Notes: generated by a model from the letters alone, not told the origin. A stretch of 64,000 nt of DNA from Pyrrhosoma nymphula (GCA_963573305.1 OY754332.1:48149559-48213558); one strand, 5' to 3'; shown: positions 31,673 to 45,040, counted from the stretch's first letter. Made by a program: numbers and translations.

Positions 31673-34109
31673 AGCCAGGCATTCTACAAAAGGAGTGACT
31701 AGCGGCTATCACCGTACTAAGCACATTGCAGCAGTAGCAGTACTAGGTAGGTTTTGCAGTTTGGTAACCACATCCGCCACTTCTGGGTAAGTATGGTTAT
31801 TATTAATTATTATCACTTCCAAAATATTACCCTAACAATAAAATTGCTCTTTGCTACAGCATATATGTACTAACAATGCTAACATTAAACTTTTAAGTTT
31901 ACCATTCAACTGACTGTTTTCATGATGAGGAGAAAATGGAGGATGAACAGCAATGCTAAAATTATACTTCAGTTACCTCCCTCACACCCTACCCACAAGG
32001 GGTTAACTTTAGTTACTGCTTAATTGCAAGAGTCCTCATTGCCAATTGACAATCAACTAAAATACATGAGTCTGAGTGTAAAAGCTGAACTACTAGTTCT
32101 GAACTAAACTGAAGTACTAGTTGCAGAATTCAAATTTTTATGAGAAGATGAGATCCCTAATTTAACATCGAAAATAATTTTATGATTTTTTCATGGAGGT
32201 GGTCCTTCTTGTGGACCAGAGGATCCAGGCCCTTAACACTTTGCCTTTATTTCTATCATTTTAAGTCAATAATATTTTATTTCTCCATTTTGTTCACTCT
32301 GAAATTATCTCATTATTCTAGCCATTCTGGTGATCTCCTGTTCAAATCCTGCCTGTTTGTAGTCTGTGCATGACAAGATAAAGGACTGCTTAGGATTGTA
32401 CAGTAAGGCGAGTGGAAAAGAGTATTGGAAGTCATAGTAATGTGGCAATAGGGAACAGCTATTCCCAACTTAAGTTGCAGTTTGGGCAGAATTAAATGGA
32501 AAGATAATATTCTTAAATGTTTGGTGAAATCGAAGACTGTAATTCAAATCCATAGAAGACATATCCCTAGACTACATTTTTCATGACCCTTTTATGAAAT
32601 TGTTACTCCTTGCGTTCATTAATTGTTATCTTCCTTAGATGTACTTGCCTAAATAATGTCTAGTTAGTGTCTAAAGGCTATGCCAATCATTCATTTTCTT
32701 GTGTGCTTCTATATTCAGGGTAACATTATTGCTGTTTGATGCTAGCGGTCACTTTACAAAGGAAGGTGCTCATACCCTAAGAAAATACTGCAATTTAATT
32801 TTAAATACGTGTTAAGATACTTAATTTTGATGAGTGTAAAATGTCTTATAAGAAAAATATTTGATTTTGAAAATTTTTGGTTCACTAGTGACAGGGTCAT
32901 TGGGCGAGAAAAAGTGCCAATGGTTTCATTTTGATCTTGGTCTTTTCAATGTCAAAAATCCTCGCAAGAACCTTTCCCAGATCTAGAAGAAGGCAGTTGA
33001 AGGTAAGGCTTGAAGAAAAGGAGTTTTCAGGCTTAAATCTTAATGAAACTGATTAGTAATGATTACTGATTTGATGGGCTACGACTAATCAATAAGCTAC
33101 ATCTGACAAATGCAGGCCCACAAACAAATTCATCAATTTTTGACATTGAAACTATTTTTCTTGCTCTATTAAGAACAACAACCGTTTTGATTAACCATAT
33201 TTTTGTTTTTGATATGTTTTCATTGGTTATTTTTTGTTCTATTACTGTGAAACATCATAATTTATTCATCATGCTTTTGGCATCCTTTATTTTTTGGGGT
33301 TTTTGAAGTCATAATGATAAAGAATCTCATGGCTAATGTTGCAATTTCCTTTTTTTACCTAATGTTGCATTTATTCCTCAGTCTTTTCTTTTTTGCATAT
33401 TTATCACTATTCTTGTATGTCTTCATGATAAGCTTCGAGCCTATTCTTTTTTCATTCATATGCTATCATTCCACCTTATCCTTGGTCTTCCCACTCTTTC
33501 CATCTGAATTATTATCCCTGCATATCATTCATGCCATACGATACTATCATTCCACCTTATCCTTGGTCTACTCCCTTTTACTACATCCTTAGTCTACTCC
33601 ATCCTCTTCTTTCTTTTGCTATACCTCCCGTGGATTTAATTGTACTATCCTGTCTTAGCTTCTTGCTCCTCTATCCTATCTTAGTGCTTTTGCTATGATT
33701 TTCTTACTACTTTCATTTCTGCAGTGTTCATGAGTAACTTTTGTCGATACTATTCTCATGTGTCATGCTTTATGTCACAGCTGTGATGTAAATATGGTGG
33801 AAGGTCAAGCAACAGGCTGAAGATTAGGATGTCCACACAAGGTAGGATTATGAGATGGCAATGGCATGATGGAGAATACCTGAGCCAATCCTGAAAAGCC
33901 TGGGTTCTCTAAGAAGAAGAAGCAGGAGAGATTTAAAAAGAGGGTGAAGAAGGCAGCCACTGCAAATTAATTCTTTTACCTGTTACTTTTCATTTATGCC
34001 CTTTTTTATTTAGTTTAGGACTGTCAAAAATAGTCTATGCTTTTAATATTAATTAATATATGGCATTAATTAATATATGGCATTAATCCCTGGTTTTTAA
34101 TTGCTCGCA
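31673..34109. other. Long AT-rich stretch, no gene
   Basis: A T-rich open frame at 33314-33592 (many Phe/Leu/Ser) is compositional. A 24-bp direct repeat, ATCATTCCACCTTATCCTTG plus GTCT, occurs at 33464 and 33545. A TTAATTAATATATGGCA duplication lies at about 34050-34085. Confidence 0.4.
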
Positions 34110-34600
34110 GCATGTTTTTCCTTTTCCCTTTCAGCTAATTAGGTAATATCTTCAAGATTTCTCTTACATTATCAATTGTGCCCTTAGGTGAATTTTTGTT
34201 GCATGAATTATTGTTGAGGTTTTTCTTGGGGGAAATTTCTCACAGCAAGACAATTTTTAACCCTAACAGCAAATCAGGTAACCTCTTAAGAATTTTGCTA
34301 AAGGTACAATTATTCCCTAAAGTATTTTTTCCATGGTGAAATTTTGTTGCTGGAATTACTGTGGAGGTTTTTCCTGTTCATTCAACATTCAATTCATTTA
34401 ACATTTCTGCAGGGAAATAATAAAAATTCCCAGCAGGTATACCTATGGGGACTATTCCCTGCATTGGTATATCATACATTGACAGTTGTGCCGAGAAGTG
34501 AATTTTTGCTACAGGAATTATTATTGAGATTTTACTTGAGGGATGTTTTCTTTAAAATTTCTGCGAGGAACGATTTCCTACAAGGTGAAATTCCCTGAGC
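34110..34600 (+). repeat. Tandem array of about three 155-bp units
   Basis: TGAATTTTTGTTGCATGAAT (34190), TGAAATTTTGTTGCTGGAAT (34338) and TGAATTTTTGCTACAGGAAT (34497) head successive units, each followed by an AGGTTTTT/AGATTTTAC block and an AATTTCTGC/AATTTCTCAC block. The 84-codon frame inside is not a gene. Confidence 0.7.
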
Positions 34601-35649
34601 AAATTCCCCGCAGGGAATCATTCCCTGCAGGGAATCCTTGTAAGGGATTTCCCCCCTGGGATTTACAATAGGGTTAACTCTTGCGTTATCTTTGATTTAA
34701 AGGTAGATGATAGATTTGTTTCTTTATCAGGTAAAAAAACACGAGATACATGAGGGGCGCGGGGGTTAAGTATACGAGACAACTGTATCCCTAAATCCCA
34801 CTTGTGATGCAAGGGAACACCCTTCACTGCAGAGAATAGTTTGAGTTACTGCCGTCTTTAAGGCGCTCGATGCATTGCCTGACCCTGCGTGCATTTCGCA
34901 ATACAAAATTTACAGGGCGTCGATCGGGAATGCTCCCTTTGGAAAATCTATGATTCCGGTGAGTTTGTGGTTTTTTACTCACCCTCAATCCAGAATAAAA
35001 ACGTCTTAGGAAAACAATTACCCCATATCCAGTAACTGCACTGGACTGTAAAACGACAAAAAGAAAAGCAAACGGGCAGAAGGCCTTTCACAACTTAAAT
35101 TGTTAAGGAGGTTGCTGGATGTCTTAAGGTAGCTTATGCGATCCTTGGCGAAAGCCAAATATGACAGTCTGACATTTTTCGAGGGCTTTTCGCAAGTTCC
35201 GAGCATGGAAATACCTATTGCGTTACTCAATAGCTTGTCATCATAGTTTTCGACCACAGTAAAATCCATTGATAGAGGCAGTTTTTTTGGCTTTGGTTAC
35301 CTACGAATAAGTAGACGCCGTTGCCAACGTTTATATTTGATATAAATCTTAATCAGGGGTATATAAAAGGAACATACCAACAATGTATACTTATTAACAG
35401 GAAAGCACCATAATCAATATCATCCTCAATTTATGGTTTCATTCATTGTTTTCATTATGTTTCTTTTGTTGATGATGTACATTTAAGTTATTTGTTATAA
35501 AAGCTTTTTCTTCCACTAGAGGACAGCACCTGATGATTTTTTTAATAAATATAGGTGGCAGCACTATCGCACTATTCTACTGCCTTCATTAATGAGCACC
35601 ATTATGGCCGGTACCAAAGCAATTTTCCTTGGCAATTTTGTGCAAATCA
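34601..35649. other. Unassigned DNA
   Basis: CAGGGAAT/ATTCCCTG short palindromes at 34610-34635. No gene supported. Confidence 0.35.
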
Positions 35650-36186
35650 CAAATTGAGATTTTGATAGAATTTAATCTCACATTAAAAAATAACTCTCAT
35701 CTTTCCAATGATATCAAAATATTAGCCCCGTACCTCACTAATTTTCGAGCAATTTGTCTGAAAGTACAAGCTGTTTTACATGGAATTGATTACCGCTGTG
35801 CGCTTCAGAGGGAGACTATTGAAAAAATTAGTAAATTATAACGCCTAAATTTCGCCAAAAAAACTAACTGTGTGAAGTTTGTATGTTTTCTCAACTACCT
35901 ATTATAAAAATTAATGCATTGTTCACCGCAGTAAGTTTTACAGAATTACAAAAGAAACTGCTGTTTTGAATGCTTCTTAGCCGTACAGCGTGAAAACTTG
36001 AGTCAAGTTACAGACTTAAGAAGATATATAAATTTAATTACTGAGAATGTTTGTCACAAATAACTTTATTTTTGCGCCATTAATGTTACAATATTTACTT
36101 CATACTTCTTACATACGCTGAAATTAAAAAATAAAATTCGAACATGGTCTCCATTATGACTAGGGAAATATCTCGCTCAAACTACC
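35650..36186 (+). repeat. GGTAGTTTGAGCGA MITE family, copy A
   Basis: Collinear with 48899-49453 across nearly its full length (CTTTCCAATGATATCAAAAT, ACAAGCTGTTTTACATGGA, ATTACCGCTGTGCGCT, ATGGTCTCCATTATGACTAG) and ends CTCGCTCAAACTACC at 36186. The 5' end is eroded. Confidence 0.85.
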
Positions 36187-36274
36187 TTTAGAGCACATTT
36201 TCGCGCAAATTACCTTTAACCAAAATGTTTTGAAGCATTTAATTTTATCTGAAAGGAAACAAAATATTATACTC

Positions 36275-36305
36275 CTGAAGACACTCGCTGTACCGCGAGC
36301 GAAAC
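36275..36305 (+). ncRNA. Hammerhead-like motif
   Basis: CTGAAGA, CA, stem CTCGC/GCGAG with loop TGTACC, C, GAAAC, then GTGCT. The core strings are intact but the UC cleavage site appears as CU. Confidence 0.4.
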
Positions 36306-38142
36306 GTGCTAAAAATGGTAGGACTGCAACAAAACTTGAAAGTCTCATAAGCATCTGGTGACAGCTGCAAAAGCCTACACTAGCTGATTTACTTTTTGTT
36401 TCTATTTTCACATAAGCTGTTAATCAGGTGTAGGTAAATTATTCGAGTAAATCAAAAGTAAAACAATTGCAAATAAACAATTTTTTCATCAGAATACTTA
36501 CCAAAAAACTTATGCAGGACTGCTGGAAGCCCAATGGACGCCAATTATAAGATTCGATCGAGAGAATGATCGGTCAATCGATTACTCACACAGAAGATAT
36601 CAATTACTTCAGTTGACTTTGAATTGCTGGGTTATAATCAGTTCGTTGATTATTATTTTTACCTTTGATTAATTTTTCGTTGGCACAGTATTGAATAGTG
36701 AGCTATTGAATTCCCACCTAATTACTCTCTGTCCAACATGACTAAGCATTTGGCGGTTATAACTGGAGCCAATCGCTAGCCAGGGAATCGAATCACGTGA
36801 CAGACGTAGCCCAGGTTGATGTTTTGTTTAATTATAAGGTCATGAAAACATCAATCTTCTTTTAACCTTCTAGATTGTTTCCTGCCATATGCCGCGAGAG
36901 GAAAGTATCGGAAGCCTTAGTTTTTGCTGAATTTTCCTTTAGCGGATTTTTTTTTAGTACGGATAGGAATAAAAGTCTGACGTCACATCCACCGGTTGCC
37001 ATGGCGATCGCCATCTTTCTTATTGTAATAGTACAAATTTATAGCCGTAGATAGGAATAAAACGACACTGACACTTTGACGGTACTATTTGTAACTATTT
37101 ATTAAACTCTCAGGAGAAAATGGCGGTGCTGCTGAAATTTCATGTTTTGAAAGCAAGATCTCGTAGTTTAAAACGCCTAATGATAGATACCAAATAAAAA
37201 CAGAAACCATTAACGCCATGCTTAATGATGCCATTTCAGTTAAAATTAATACTAAGGTGTCTTTCTATGAACTACTAATACTATGAACGAAAAAAGTTGA
37301 TAAACTGTCGAAGTTCAGATTTTCAATGCTATTAGAAGGCCGTCTAAAGTTGTTTGGAAAATGAAGCAGTCGTCTAGCAATTGGCTGGCGTCACGACTAT
37401 ACCAGTTCATTGAATTAATGACTTAAGTTGACCAGGCATTGTTACAGCTGGGGGAAAATATTTTCTGACAAAATTATCCCTTAAAAGAAAGGATATCCTC
37501 AAGTACAAGAAGACGGATGCCGCGAATGGGATGAGAAACAATGCGTGGGTTTCTACTGCCGAAGAATATTGTGCATCGACCAATGGACTCGTACCTAATC
37601 TGAGGCTGTTTGCTTCCTACAAGGTTTTCACTCTTGAAATGTGGTGGCTATTATCTACAAGTGCATTAGAAATTTTGTATAAGTCATAACTTATTTTTTC
37701 ATTCTTTTAAGGCCAAGATATGAAAAGTGTCCGAGGGAAAAAGACGACATCATAAATAAGAAATAAGGAAGTAATCACTGATCCAAAAAAAGGCGATATT
37801 TAGAACTGGAGGACCACCAGTTCCCGCTAAACCTCTACACCCTTTGAAAGAGTAGCTAAGGGCAGTCATGTCGTTGTTAGTATTTTATCGGCAGCTTTCG
37901 ACAACGATGATCAGCCCTGTTTTTCTGGCCCTGGGCAAGCTAAACTTTGGCACCCTTTTAATTTTAAAAATGTTCACAAGAAAACACCAAAAATATAGAA
38001 ATGAGTGTGTTGCATGGTTGTTTTTAACATACAATGAACAATAATATTGTTTTTTCCTAACAGTACTTGGACAGTATGAACAATCAGCCCATCTAAAACA
38101 TTTTTTTCTAGCCTTTAGATCAGTAAAACTTTTCATGGCTCT
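36306..38142. other. Unassigned DNA
   Basis: TGACGTCA at 36978 beside GGTTGCCATGGCGATCGCC. GATAGGAATAAAA occurs twice (36962, 37050). At 37890-37925 the minus strand carries CTGATCA...GTCGAAAGC, a broken hammerhead-like motif. No gene. Confidence 0.4.
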
Positions 38143-39831
38143 TTATATATTTATATTCTTTGCAATATCATTTTCTAATGACAATATAACAAAATAATTT
38201 ATTCTGTCTTGAGACATGGATGATCGTAAGTATGTATTCATAAGCTTTAGTTTACTAAAGCTTCTCTCGCCAGCGGCCACAGTAATAGGTAATTTAAGCA
38301 TTATCCTTAATGCAACCCACAGATTTCGCATGTCATCCTGTAACTTATCAAAGTTTATGAACCTAGCTGCTCCTATTGAAAGCTTTACATCTTCAGGAAA
38401 TAATCCTCTGACTATAACTAATTCAGTCAGAAGATTAAATTCAGTAATATCACTATTTTCTCGATACCTTAACTTAATCTACAAACCTTGACATGCTACT
38501 TTGAGTTTATTTTTATCTGGCAGATCTTTAATGTCATTTAAAAATCCCCATGTGTTATTGAAACGTGGTAACTGTTGAAATATCTCCGATATAGAGTTGA
38601 TAGCTCTGTCCAGTATTACATTGAAAACATGCTTTTTACATCTTTTCCTGGGTCATCTGAATTTGAAACCTCGTCAGTGCACTCGTATTAAAACAGCCAT
38701 CTTCTTCTGCTTATTATTTTACTTCTAAAAATTGGCTCTACATCTGATTCAGTAGCTAATTCTTTTGCTGACTTTAGAGCTTTTTCACATCCATTTGCAT
38801 TAAGTAATGTGACACTGTTCATTAGTGAAACTGGAGTAGATAGTTCCACAGAGTTTTTCTTCATAGTTTTGCTGACAACATTTACTCTGCCTAAGACATC
38901 ATACCAGACATTTTTCTTCAATTTGTGTTAAAAGTGTCTCTGCTTCATGTCGCACTACAGAAAAAGACACAGGAATGTCTGAATGTTTATGAAGAGCTTC
39001 TCGAATGCCCGTGATTTCATTTTTAATGGCTTTGAGACATTATTCTGCACTCCCATCTAGTCTCACATAAAGTTTTTGCAGTGAGGCAGTTAACATGTTT
39101 TCTCAGTGCATGCCATCGCCCAGGAGAAGCAGAAAATACAACATATATGCACTGGACAGTACCAAAAAAGAAGTGGACTCCAGGTAACTTGTTGCACTGC
39201 CACCAACCACTAAATTTAAGCTATGACATACATATGGCATATAAAACGCCCGTAGATTTTATTTCATGATCCGTGCCTGAACCCCTTTATTTTTTCCTTT
39301 CATATTTGAACCAGTATCGTGGCCCTGGCCACTGCAGTTACGTAAGTCCAAGTTCCTCTCCCTCAAAAAATCAATTATACTTTCATATAACCCTTGGCCT
39401 GTAGTTTCTATAACAGTTTCTATAATTGTTTCAGAGAAACGATGTTTATTTGCATCTTTAGATGAACTGTACCTTTTATTAATAGAATGTGGCCCATTCA
39501 TAATGATGTGATCACTTTCAGCTATTGACAATGCATCTGGCCAGTTTGGTGGATCATTGTAGATGACATTTATTTTGGTCGAGTTCACAAATTTACTTTC
39601 AATATTCACAGTATTCTCTCCTGTGAGAGTGACATTATTGCCTAAGACTGAACAATACTTGATACCTTTGCGTGTTTCCTGACTGTTTCTTCTTGTTGAA
39701 TTCGTCTTTTTCTGTTTTAGTAGCCAGATAACTTTTTGGAAGCATTTCCTAATTTTAGGAGTAGGAAAAAATAAAATAAATCTTAGTCCAAATAAAACCA
39801 ATAAAAACACTACGGACCCTTTCCATCTCAA
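38143..39831 (-). pseudogene. Degenerate hAT transposase (ZMYM1-like type)
   Basis: Minus-strand fragments in family order. 39831-39259: DPPNWPDALS and NGPHSINKR, typical of the N-terminal TTF-type zinc-finger region, then GHDTGSNMKGKNKGVQAR, the conserved start of the RNase H-like core. 38921-38688: WYDVLGRVNVVSKTMKK and the following helical region. About 38690-38500: a piece resembling ...NNTWGFLNDIKDLPD. 38331-38143: the C-terminal dimerisation domain (AGERSFSKLKLMNTYLR, MSQDRINYFVILSLENDIA). The pieces are in different frames and separated by stops, and part of the core is missing, so it is nonfunctional. ZMYM1-like cellular genes share this architecture, but the decay argues for a transposon relic. 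Confidence 0.85.
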
Positions 39832-41931
39832 TTCATGCAGGGGGTGTCAGGTGGCCCTCACCGGTTCAACCATAAAAAATATGTGATAGGCCCACAAAAG
39901 ACAATAATAGGCCTTTTTTATTTTCCTGAGCTAATTTTTCACCACCTTATGGCCAAACGAAAAAACATTCAAAATGGACATTTTTCGAGTGGCAGAAAAA
40001 TTATCAATTTTTGAACAAACCTAATTTGGCCAAAAATAAGCCTAAAACCTAAAACTCTTTTTTTATTTTAAAGGGATTTCTAATTAGTTTTACCATACTC
40101 CATGATAAATGTTGCAAATTGAGAGGAATAGCCAGAGTAACTTTCCACATTGTTTAAAAATCACAAAATTGTCACAAATTAAGTAAATTTTTCTCTACAA
40201 TGGAAAGTGGTAGAAGATTGAAAGTCGGTTTAATGAGTACTACTGTAACATGTAGTTCAAGTGATAGTTTTAATTCCTCCTGAATTGCTGCATTGTGCAG
40301 TTATATCCCTTCAAAATGCGCAAAAATACCATTTTTCCATAAACAACAGGGCCAATATAATTTTTTTAATTTTGAAAATAAAACTGGCGAAAATATACTA
40401 GCCATCGTGCATGTTAGGACTGAAGAGACAGAGTGGGCATTATTTTTGTTGCTAACTTTTTATGAATTTTCAATGTTAGGTTGATCTACTAGATCAGCTG
40501 GCTGCGGTGAGGTTCTCAGCGGCATGCAAAGTAATGTTATCGACGACGACAGTACTTCATCAATAAGTTTGAAAAACATTATGGGGAGTTATGATGGCTC
40601 AGGGAAAGGAACAGGTCTTTCTACCCGGAATGAGTGAATTCAAACGCATTTGGGCTTGGTTTAGGTTGATCTCTATTCTCAACTTTGGAAAACCAGCATT
40701 TCTTTGAATACTACATGTATAGTTCGGATACATATACCTAGTAAGGTCAAATAGTATAAGGACAAAATATTTCAAAACTAACTTTACTTGCAAAATTGTA
40801 ATCAGGAAGCACGATCTGGCGATTCCAATATCCCGCCGCACGAAACGGACATTAGAGTATTTGCGTAAGTGAGGTATTTTGTTGAAATTTATTATAGCGA
40901 GTAGTGTTTGGTTTCGAAATGCCACGTACAAAATACCAAGGTATAATTCCAACTAATTAATTTAATAAATAGCTTTTAATATGCATTGTTTTAGCATCGA
41001 AATTGCCTAGGTCTAAACGCCCAACCATGGGTTCTTCGGAGTGTGACGTCATCTCCCATATTAGCAGAAGCGAAATAGCCTAGCTGTGCGTTGAGAGTGA
41101 AATAGTATTTGCCTTTTCGAAGTTATTTTGATCTTTGCTAATTAACAGCTAAAGTTTCGTCCGCACGCTAAGACTACACAGTCACACAATCTCCAAATCA
41201 ACAAATGGTCGACTGTGGGAGATGACGTCAGAGCCTACAAAACATAGCTGACCAGTGTTTCGGCGCAATAATAATTTATTAGATTTTATTAGCTAATAAA
41301 AAATTAACGAAAAACCTCTCGAGCGTCAGAATGAAAATTTAGTGTCTGAAGTATCGAAAGATTTTTTAGATGCCACTTCCCAAAAGTGTGCAAATACTCT
41401 ATAGGTTGCGCTCGAGGTAAGTCCCCTCACCCACTCCGCAGTGCCTGTTCAAAATTTTAGAACGCGAGAGCGGTTTCTACTTCAAATGTGACGCATGACC
41501 AAGACCATGGTGGTTAAGCCCGTTCTACAATGGACGTAAACCGTAAGACGTATGCCGTAAGAAATCTCTTGCGGCAGCCTATCTCCAATGGAATCAGTGA
41601 GCCGTAAACTCTCGCGCGAGATATCGAAAACGAGGTTAATTTGAGTTTTGTCCCGCCAGTGCAAATTCAATTTTAACCTACTTACAACAGAGTCTTTTCG
41701 ACCACATTGTGTTCACCTTTTCTGCGCACTATGAGCATTGTTAAAAAAAACTTTCGAATTTGCTATTACGCCAATATTAAGGGAATAGTAAAGAGTCAAA
41801 CCTTAGAGATGTAGATAGAAGCTCAATTCCACGACCGGAAGAACTGGAAATGAACCATTCTCGGCCGAAATGAACGAGTCGATGGTCTCGCCGTCTGGCG
41901 GCCGCAGTTTACAACTCCATTTTCGGTTAAA
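39832..41931. other. Unassigned DNA
   Basis: A small inverted pair GTGACGTCATCTCCCA (41043-41058) and TGGGAGATGACGTCA (41216-41230) brackets ~190 bp. A 117-codon minus-strand frame at 40599-40952 is not recognisable. No gene supported. Confidence 0.4.
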
Positions 41932-42308
41932 CAGTAGAGTCTCGATTATCCGATCTAAACCGGCCGCCGCAAGGTCGGATAAGTGAGAAGGTCGGATAAC
42001 ACGGAAAATAATAAAAACAATGTAAAAAAATGTTACATTTAATTTGCACATTGAAAACTTTTCGAATACATGTGTCTTACTTAACTTTATATGACGCACA
42101 AGTAATAATATGAAAGACTGCACTTACGGCAAAGTAATTAATATGTTGTATAGAAGGTACTTACAGTCGGGTGCGAAGAAAGGGGGCCCTCGCGCGATAG
42201 CCTAATGCATAAATTACAGTAGTTATCGTGCACGGGGACGGTCGGATAACACGGAAGGTCGGATAACCGAAGGTTGGATAACCGGAGGTCGGATAACCGA
42301 GACTACTG
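41932..42308. mobile_element. 377-bp pogo/Tigger-like MITE
   Basis: Left CAGTAGAGTCTCGATTATCC, right the inverse of CAGTAGTCTCGGTTATCC, continuing into GGTCGGATAA words repeated at both ends (about 41972-42000 and 42239-42300). CAGT...CTCG.TTATCCG termini are typical of pogo/Tigger elements. TA follows the right end; the left flank is TAAA, so the duplication is not clean. Confidence 0.75.
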
Positions 42309-43429
42309 TATTTGCCAGATAAGGAGCGATGCGTGACGTCATGTTCTGTGAGGTGAAATTATAGAAAACACCCATATCCCGCTTGCGTATTCAGTAAACC
42401 ACGAATAAAAGATACTTGGAAATACTGGCGCAAAACCTATATCTCCGAAGATTTCCTTGTAATTCCTTTCTCTACACTGAAATAATAGTTGCAAACCTTC
42501 CATGGAAGGTGACTTGAGCCGGCACTGACGATGATGAGTATTGAACGACAGGATGGATCTTAGTTCTCCGCGGCCTCTCGAATTATGTTGCTTGGTTTAC
42601 GGGATTCCATCCGCGTTGAGTTGACCATTGTTAAATGCAGTTTCTTCAGCTATCCTGCAGGCGTCTTCAGGTCAATAGTATCGATGCCCGGCACGCAGTG
42701 CTGATCGCGCCAAAGGCGCGTAGAATAGAGCCCCTCAGAGGGCCTCTAGCGTAGAATATACCGTTCCGGTGAGTGCGAGACTCACCCCTACCGGTCAAAT
42801 GGCAAGTGGCGCACTTGAAACGAGAACAGTGTGATGTCGAGTATGTTGTGCTCGTGTGGAGGAGGAACCTTAAAGTAAGTAATATGGTGAATACATAGCA
42901 GAGAATAGGAATTACAGACTAAGAGCTTACTCGATATGATAATGGATAATATAAATAACAGCCTCACAACAAAACAAGAGGGTGAGACATGCAACAAAGA
43001 AGAACAATAATTATGACATTATTTTTTGTGGCTACGGAGGAATGCCAATTTCATAACATATATATAATTATATTTTTTTAAGTTTGTTTTTTTTTGCCAG
43101 ATTTTAACATATCTTTTGTTTTTTACGCTTGTTGGTGCACAGAGCGCGCTGGATGGGTGGTTGCGCGAGGTTTCAACGTTAATAGAGTGAATGAGGAGGA
43201 GGACAAGCATTGTATGAACACGATCAAGGAGAAGAGTGGGGGAAAGGGGAGAACCAAAGTCGATTGGGTGTCTGTTTGATTATTATATCCTTCCACTAAG
43301 TCTCGCTGGACACAGTTACGTTCGAGCGAGTTGTTCTTCGAAGCGTCGGCAGAAGTAAAGCCCCTGACCCGGTAGACCACCCGAGAAACCTTCATTCAGG
43401 TGAGAAGCCGGGAAAATTTCAGATTCTTA
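42309..43429. other. Unassigned DNA
   Basis: TGACGTCA at 42334; a weak CTGAAGA...GAAAC pattern on minus at 42640-42670; a short palindromic block ACCGG...GGTGAGTGCGAGACTCACC...CCGGT at 42760-42796. No gene. Confidence 0.4.
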
Positions 43430-43967
43430 TGCTCGTTGCTCACGGTAAAATTTTCGGTAAAACGTTTTATAAAATCGACTAAAACCGTTTCATAAAAACT
43501 AGTTTTGTAAAACGTTTTACGGAATAGGACAAGTTCTATTCCCATAAAACCGTTTTATGCAACAACCAATGAGACGTTCCGCTCATCGCTTTGATAATAA
43601 TCTCGTATCCATCGGAAACCAAACAAGGAAAACGTGAACAAACATGGCTGGAAGTTCATGGAACGTTGAGGCAGTATTCTTATTGTTGGAAGAAGAATGC
43701 GTTAGAGAGCCTTAGCACCGTTGAGTGTGATCAGAAAGTAAGTAGATAAACAAAACATATATAGTTATTAACCTAACAGTCATCCAAAAGAGAGTTCATT
43801 TATCACTTCACGTGTTCGCAAAGCATCTCATAGATGGCAGGACATTGCGGTTTAATGAATAGTTTTACCGTGAGCAAGCAAGTAAGTTTTACGTACATTT
43901 CATAAAAGTTTCAATAAAATTTTTTATAAAACTCTTTTGTGGAAAATTTTACCGTGAGCAACAGGCA
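43430..43967. mobile_element. 538-bp PIF/Harbinger-like MITE with TTA target duplication
   Basis: Ends TGCTCGTTGCTCACGGTAAA (left) and the inverse of TGCCTGTTGCTCACGGTAAA (right), continuing ATTTTC; flanked by TTA at 43427-43429 and 43968-43970. Subterminal regions are full of AAAACGTTTTA-type palindromes. At 43644 a short frame starts MAGSSWNVEAVFLLLEEEC before a stop, reminiscent of the start of the Myb/SANT-like protein of autonomous Harbinger elements. Confidence 0.85.
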
Positions 43968-44406
43968 TTAGTGCTAACACTTCTGGCCAGAAATCGTAAT
44001 TTCCCAGCTATTAACTTAACTATTTCTGGAGTAAGGACTAAATATTAAATCTGGTGTTCTGATGAAAAACAGAGTATTTTAGTTCCAAAGAGCCAATTTT
44101 TTAAAACTCACCATTGCACCTATTCTTCAAGAGTAACCAGTGGCTGACGCCCATCCCCTCGCGGTTAAGCGCGACATGATGCTCGCCAGCTCCAGTCTGA
44201 AAATCAGGAAAGTCAACATTAGCTCCAAAGCCACCGCTAGCATTCATTATCAAATTAAAGTAGTTGTAGAAAGATTTCACACCTCATAACATTTGAATGT
44301 AAATTGGTTTCCGGGAAATGTATGGACAAGTCGGGAAGCATTTTCGGAATCCAAGCCATTAAGTCACATTTTATTCTGTCGTTCACTTCTCTTCAGTAAT
44401 GCACGT

Positions 44407-44805
44407 TAGGGTGGGCCAAAATTTTAAGTCAAAAATTTAAGGTCTTAAATGCTTAAATGTATTCCTTTTGATGCAAACATAAAGTACACGACATTTGGAG
44501 TAAATCAACCCCTCAGCATCCGGGCCGCGTGGGAGGCATAAAAGTGATTTAAAGATCTGATTCTGGGTGGAGTGGCCTTGGTCACATTAACCAAAGCTAA
44601 TTAGTTTGCCCGTTTATTCTAGAAGTCTTTAAAGCCATCATTACTCATTCACACATCAGCTTTACTGTTATATGTAAGCCTCGTCATTTATGTACCCCGC
44701 AGTACTCCAAAGTGATTCTAAAGACTCACTCAAGTGAACGAGTCATTGAAGTGACGTGATTCAAATGACTCGAGTCAATAAAAAGAATCATTTGGCCCAC
44801 CTCTA
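44407..44805. mobile_element. Candidate hAT-like element, TAGRGGTGGGCCAAA ends
   Basis: Left TAGGGTGGGCCAAAA, right the inverse of TAGAGGTGGGCCAAA. The interior near the right end has repeated TGACTCGAGTCA-like words. No 8-bp duplication visible, so it is provisional. Confidence 0.45.
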
Positions 44806-44859
44806 GTTTGTACAAACAAATTTACCGTGTAGGCAGTCACAATTTTGTCTCACAAAACA

Positions 44860-45040
44860 TCCATGATAGTTTTATTTCACACCAGCCAAAACGTATGCAT
44901 TGCGTCCTGCCTACAGAGTTCTTTTATTCATTTGCAATGAAATGGCTATATTTTCCATCAATATTTTATCATAAGGGTTTAATTCTGCGAATTGAAGTGA
45001 ACTCACTATCAAAACAACGAAGATGGTCACCCACTATATC
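44860..45040 (+). repeat. Direct repeat, copy 1
   Basis: Shares with 45665-45857 the order GATAGTTTTA, GCATTGCRTCCTGCCTACAG, AATGGCTATA / ATATGGCTTTA, GAAGTGA and ATCAAAACAACGAAGATGG. Preceded at 44806-44834 by a fragment GTTTGTACAAACAAATTTAC matching the right end of the 3806 MITE. Confidence 0.7.

Noticed and set aside
33314..33592. 92-codon Phe/Leu-rich frame resembling a membrane protein
   Set aside because: T-rich composition alone produces hydrophobic codons; no splice or regulatory context.
40599..40952. 117-codon minus-strand frame
   Set aside because: No domain, no splice context, and no homology that I can recognise; likely chance.
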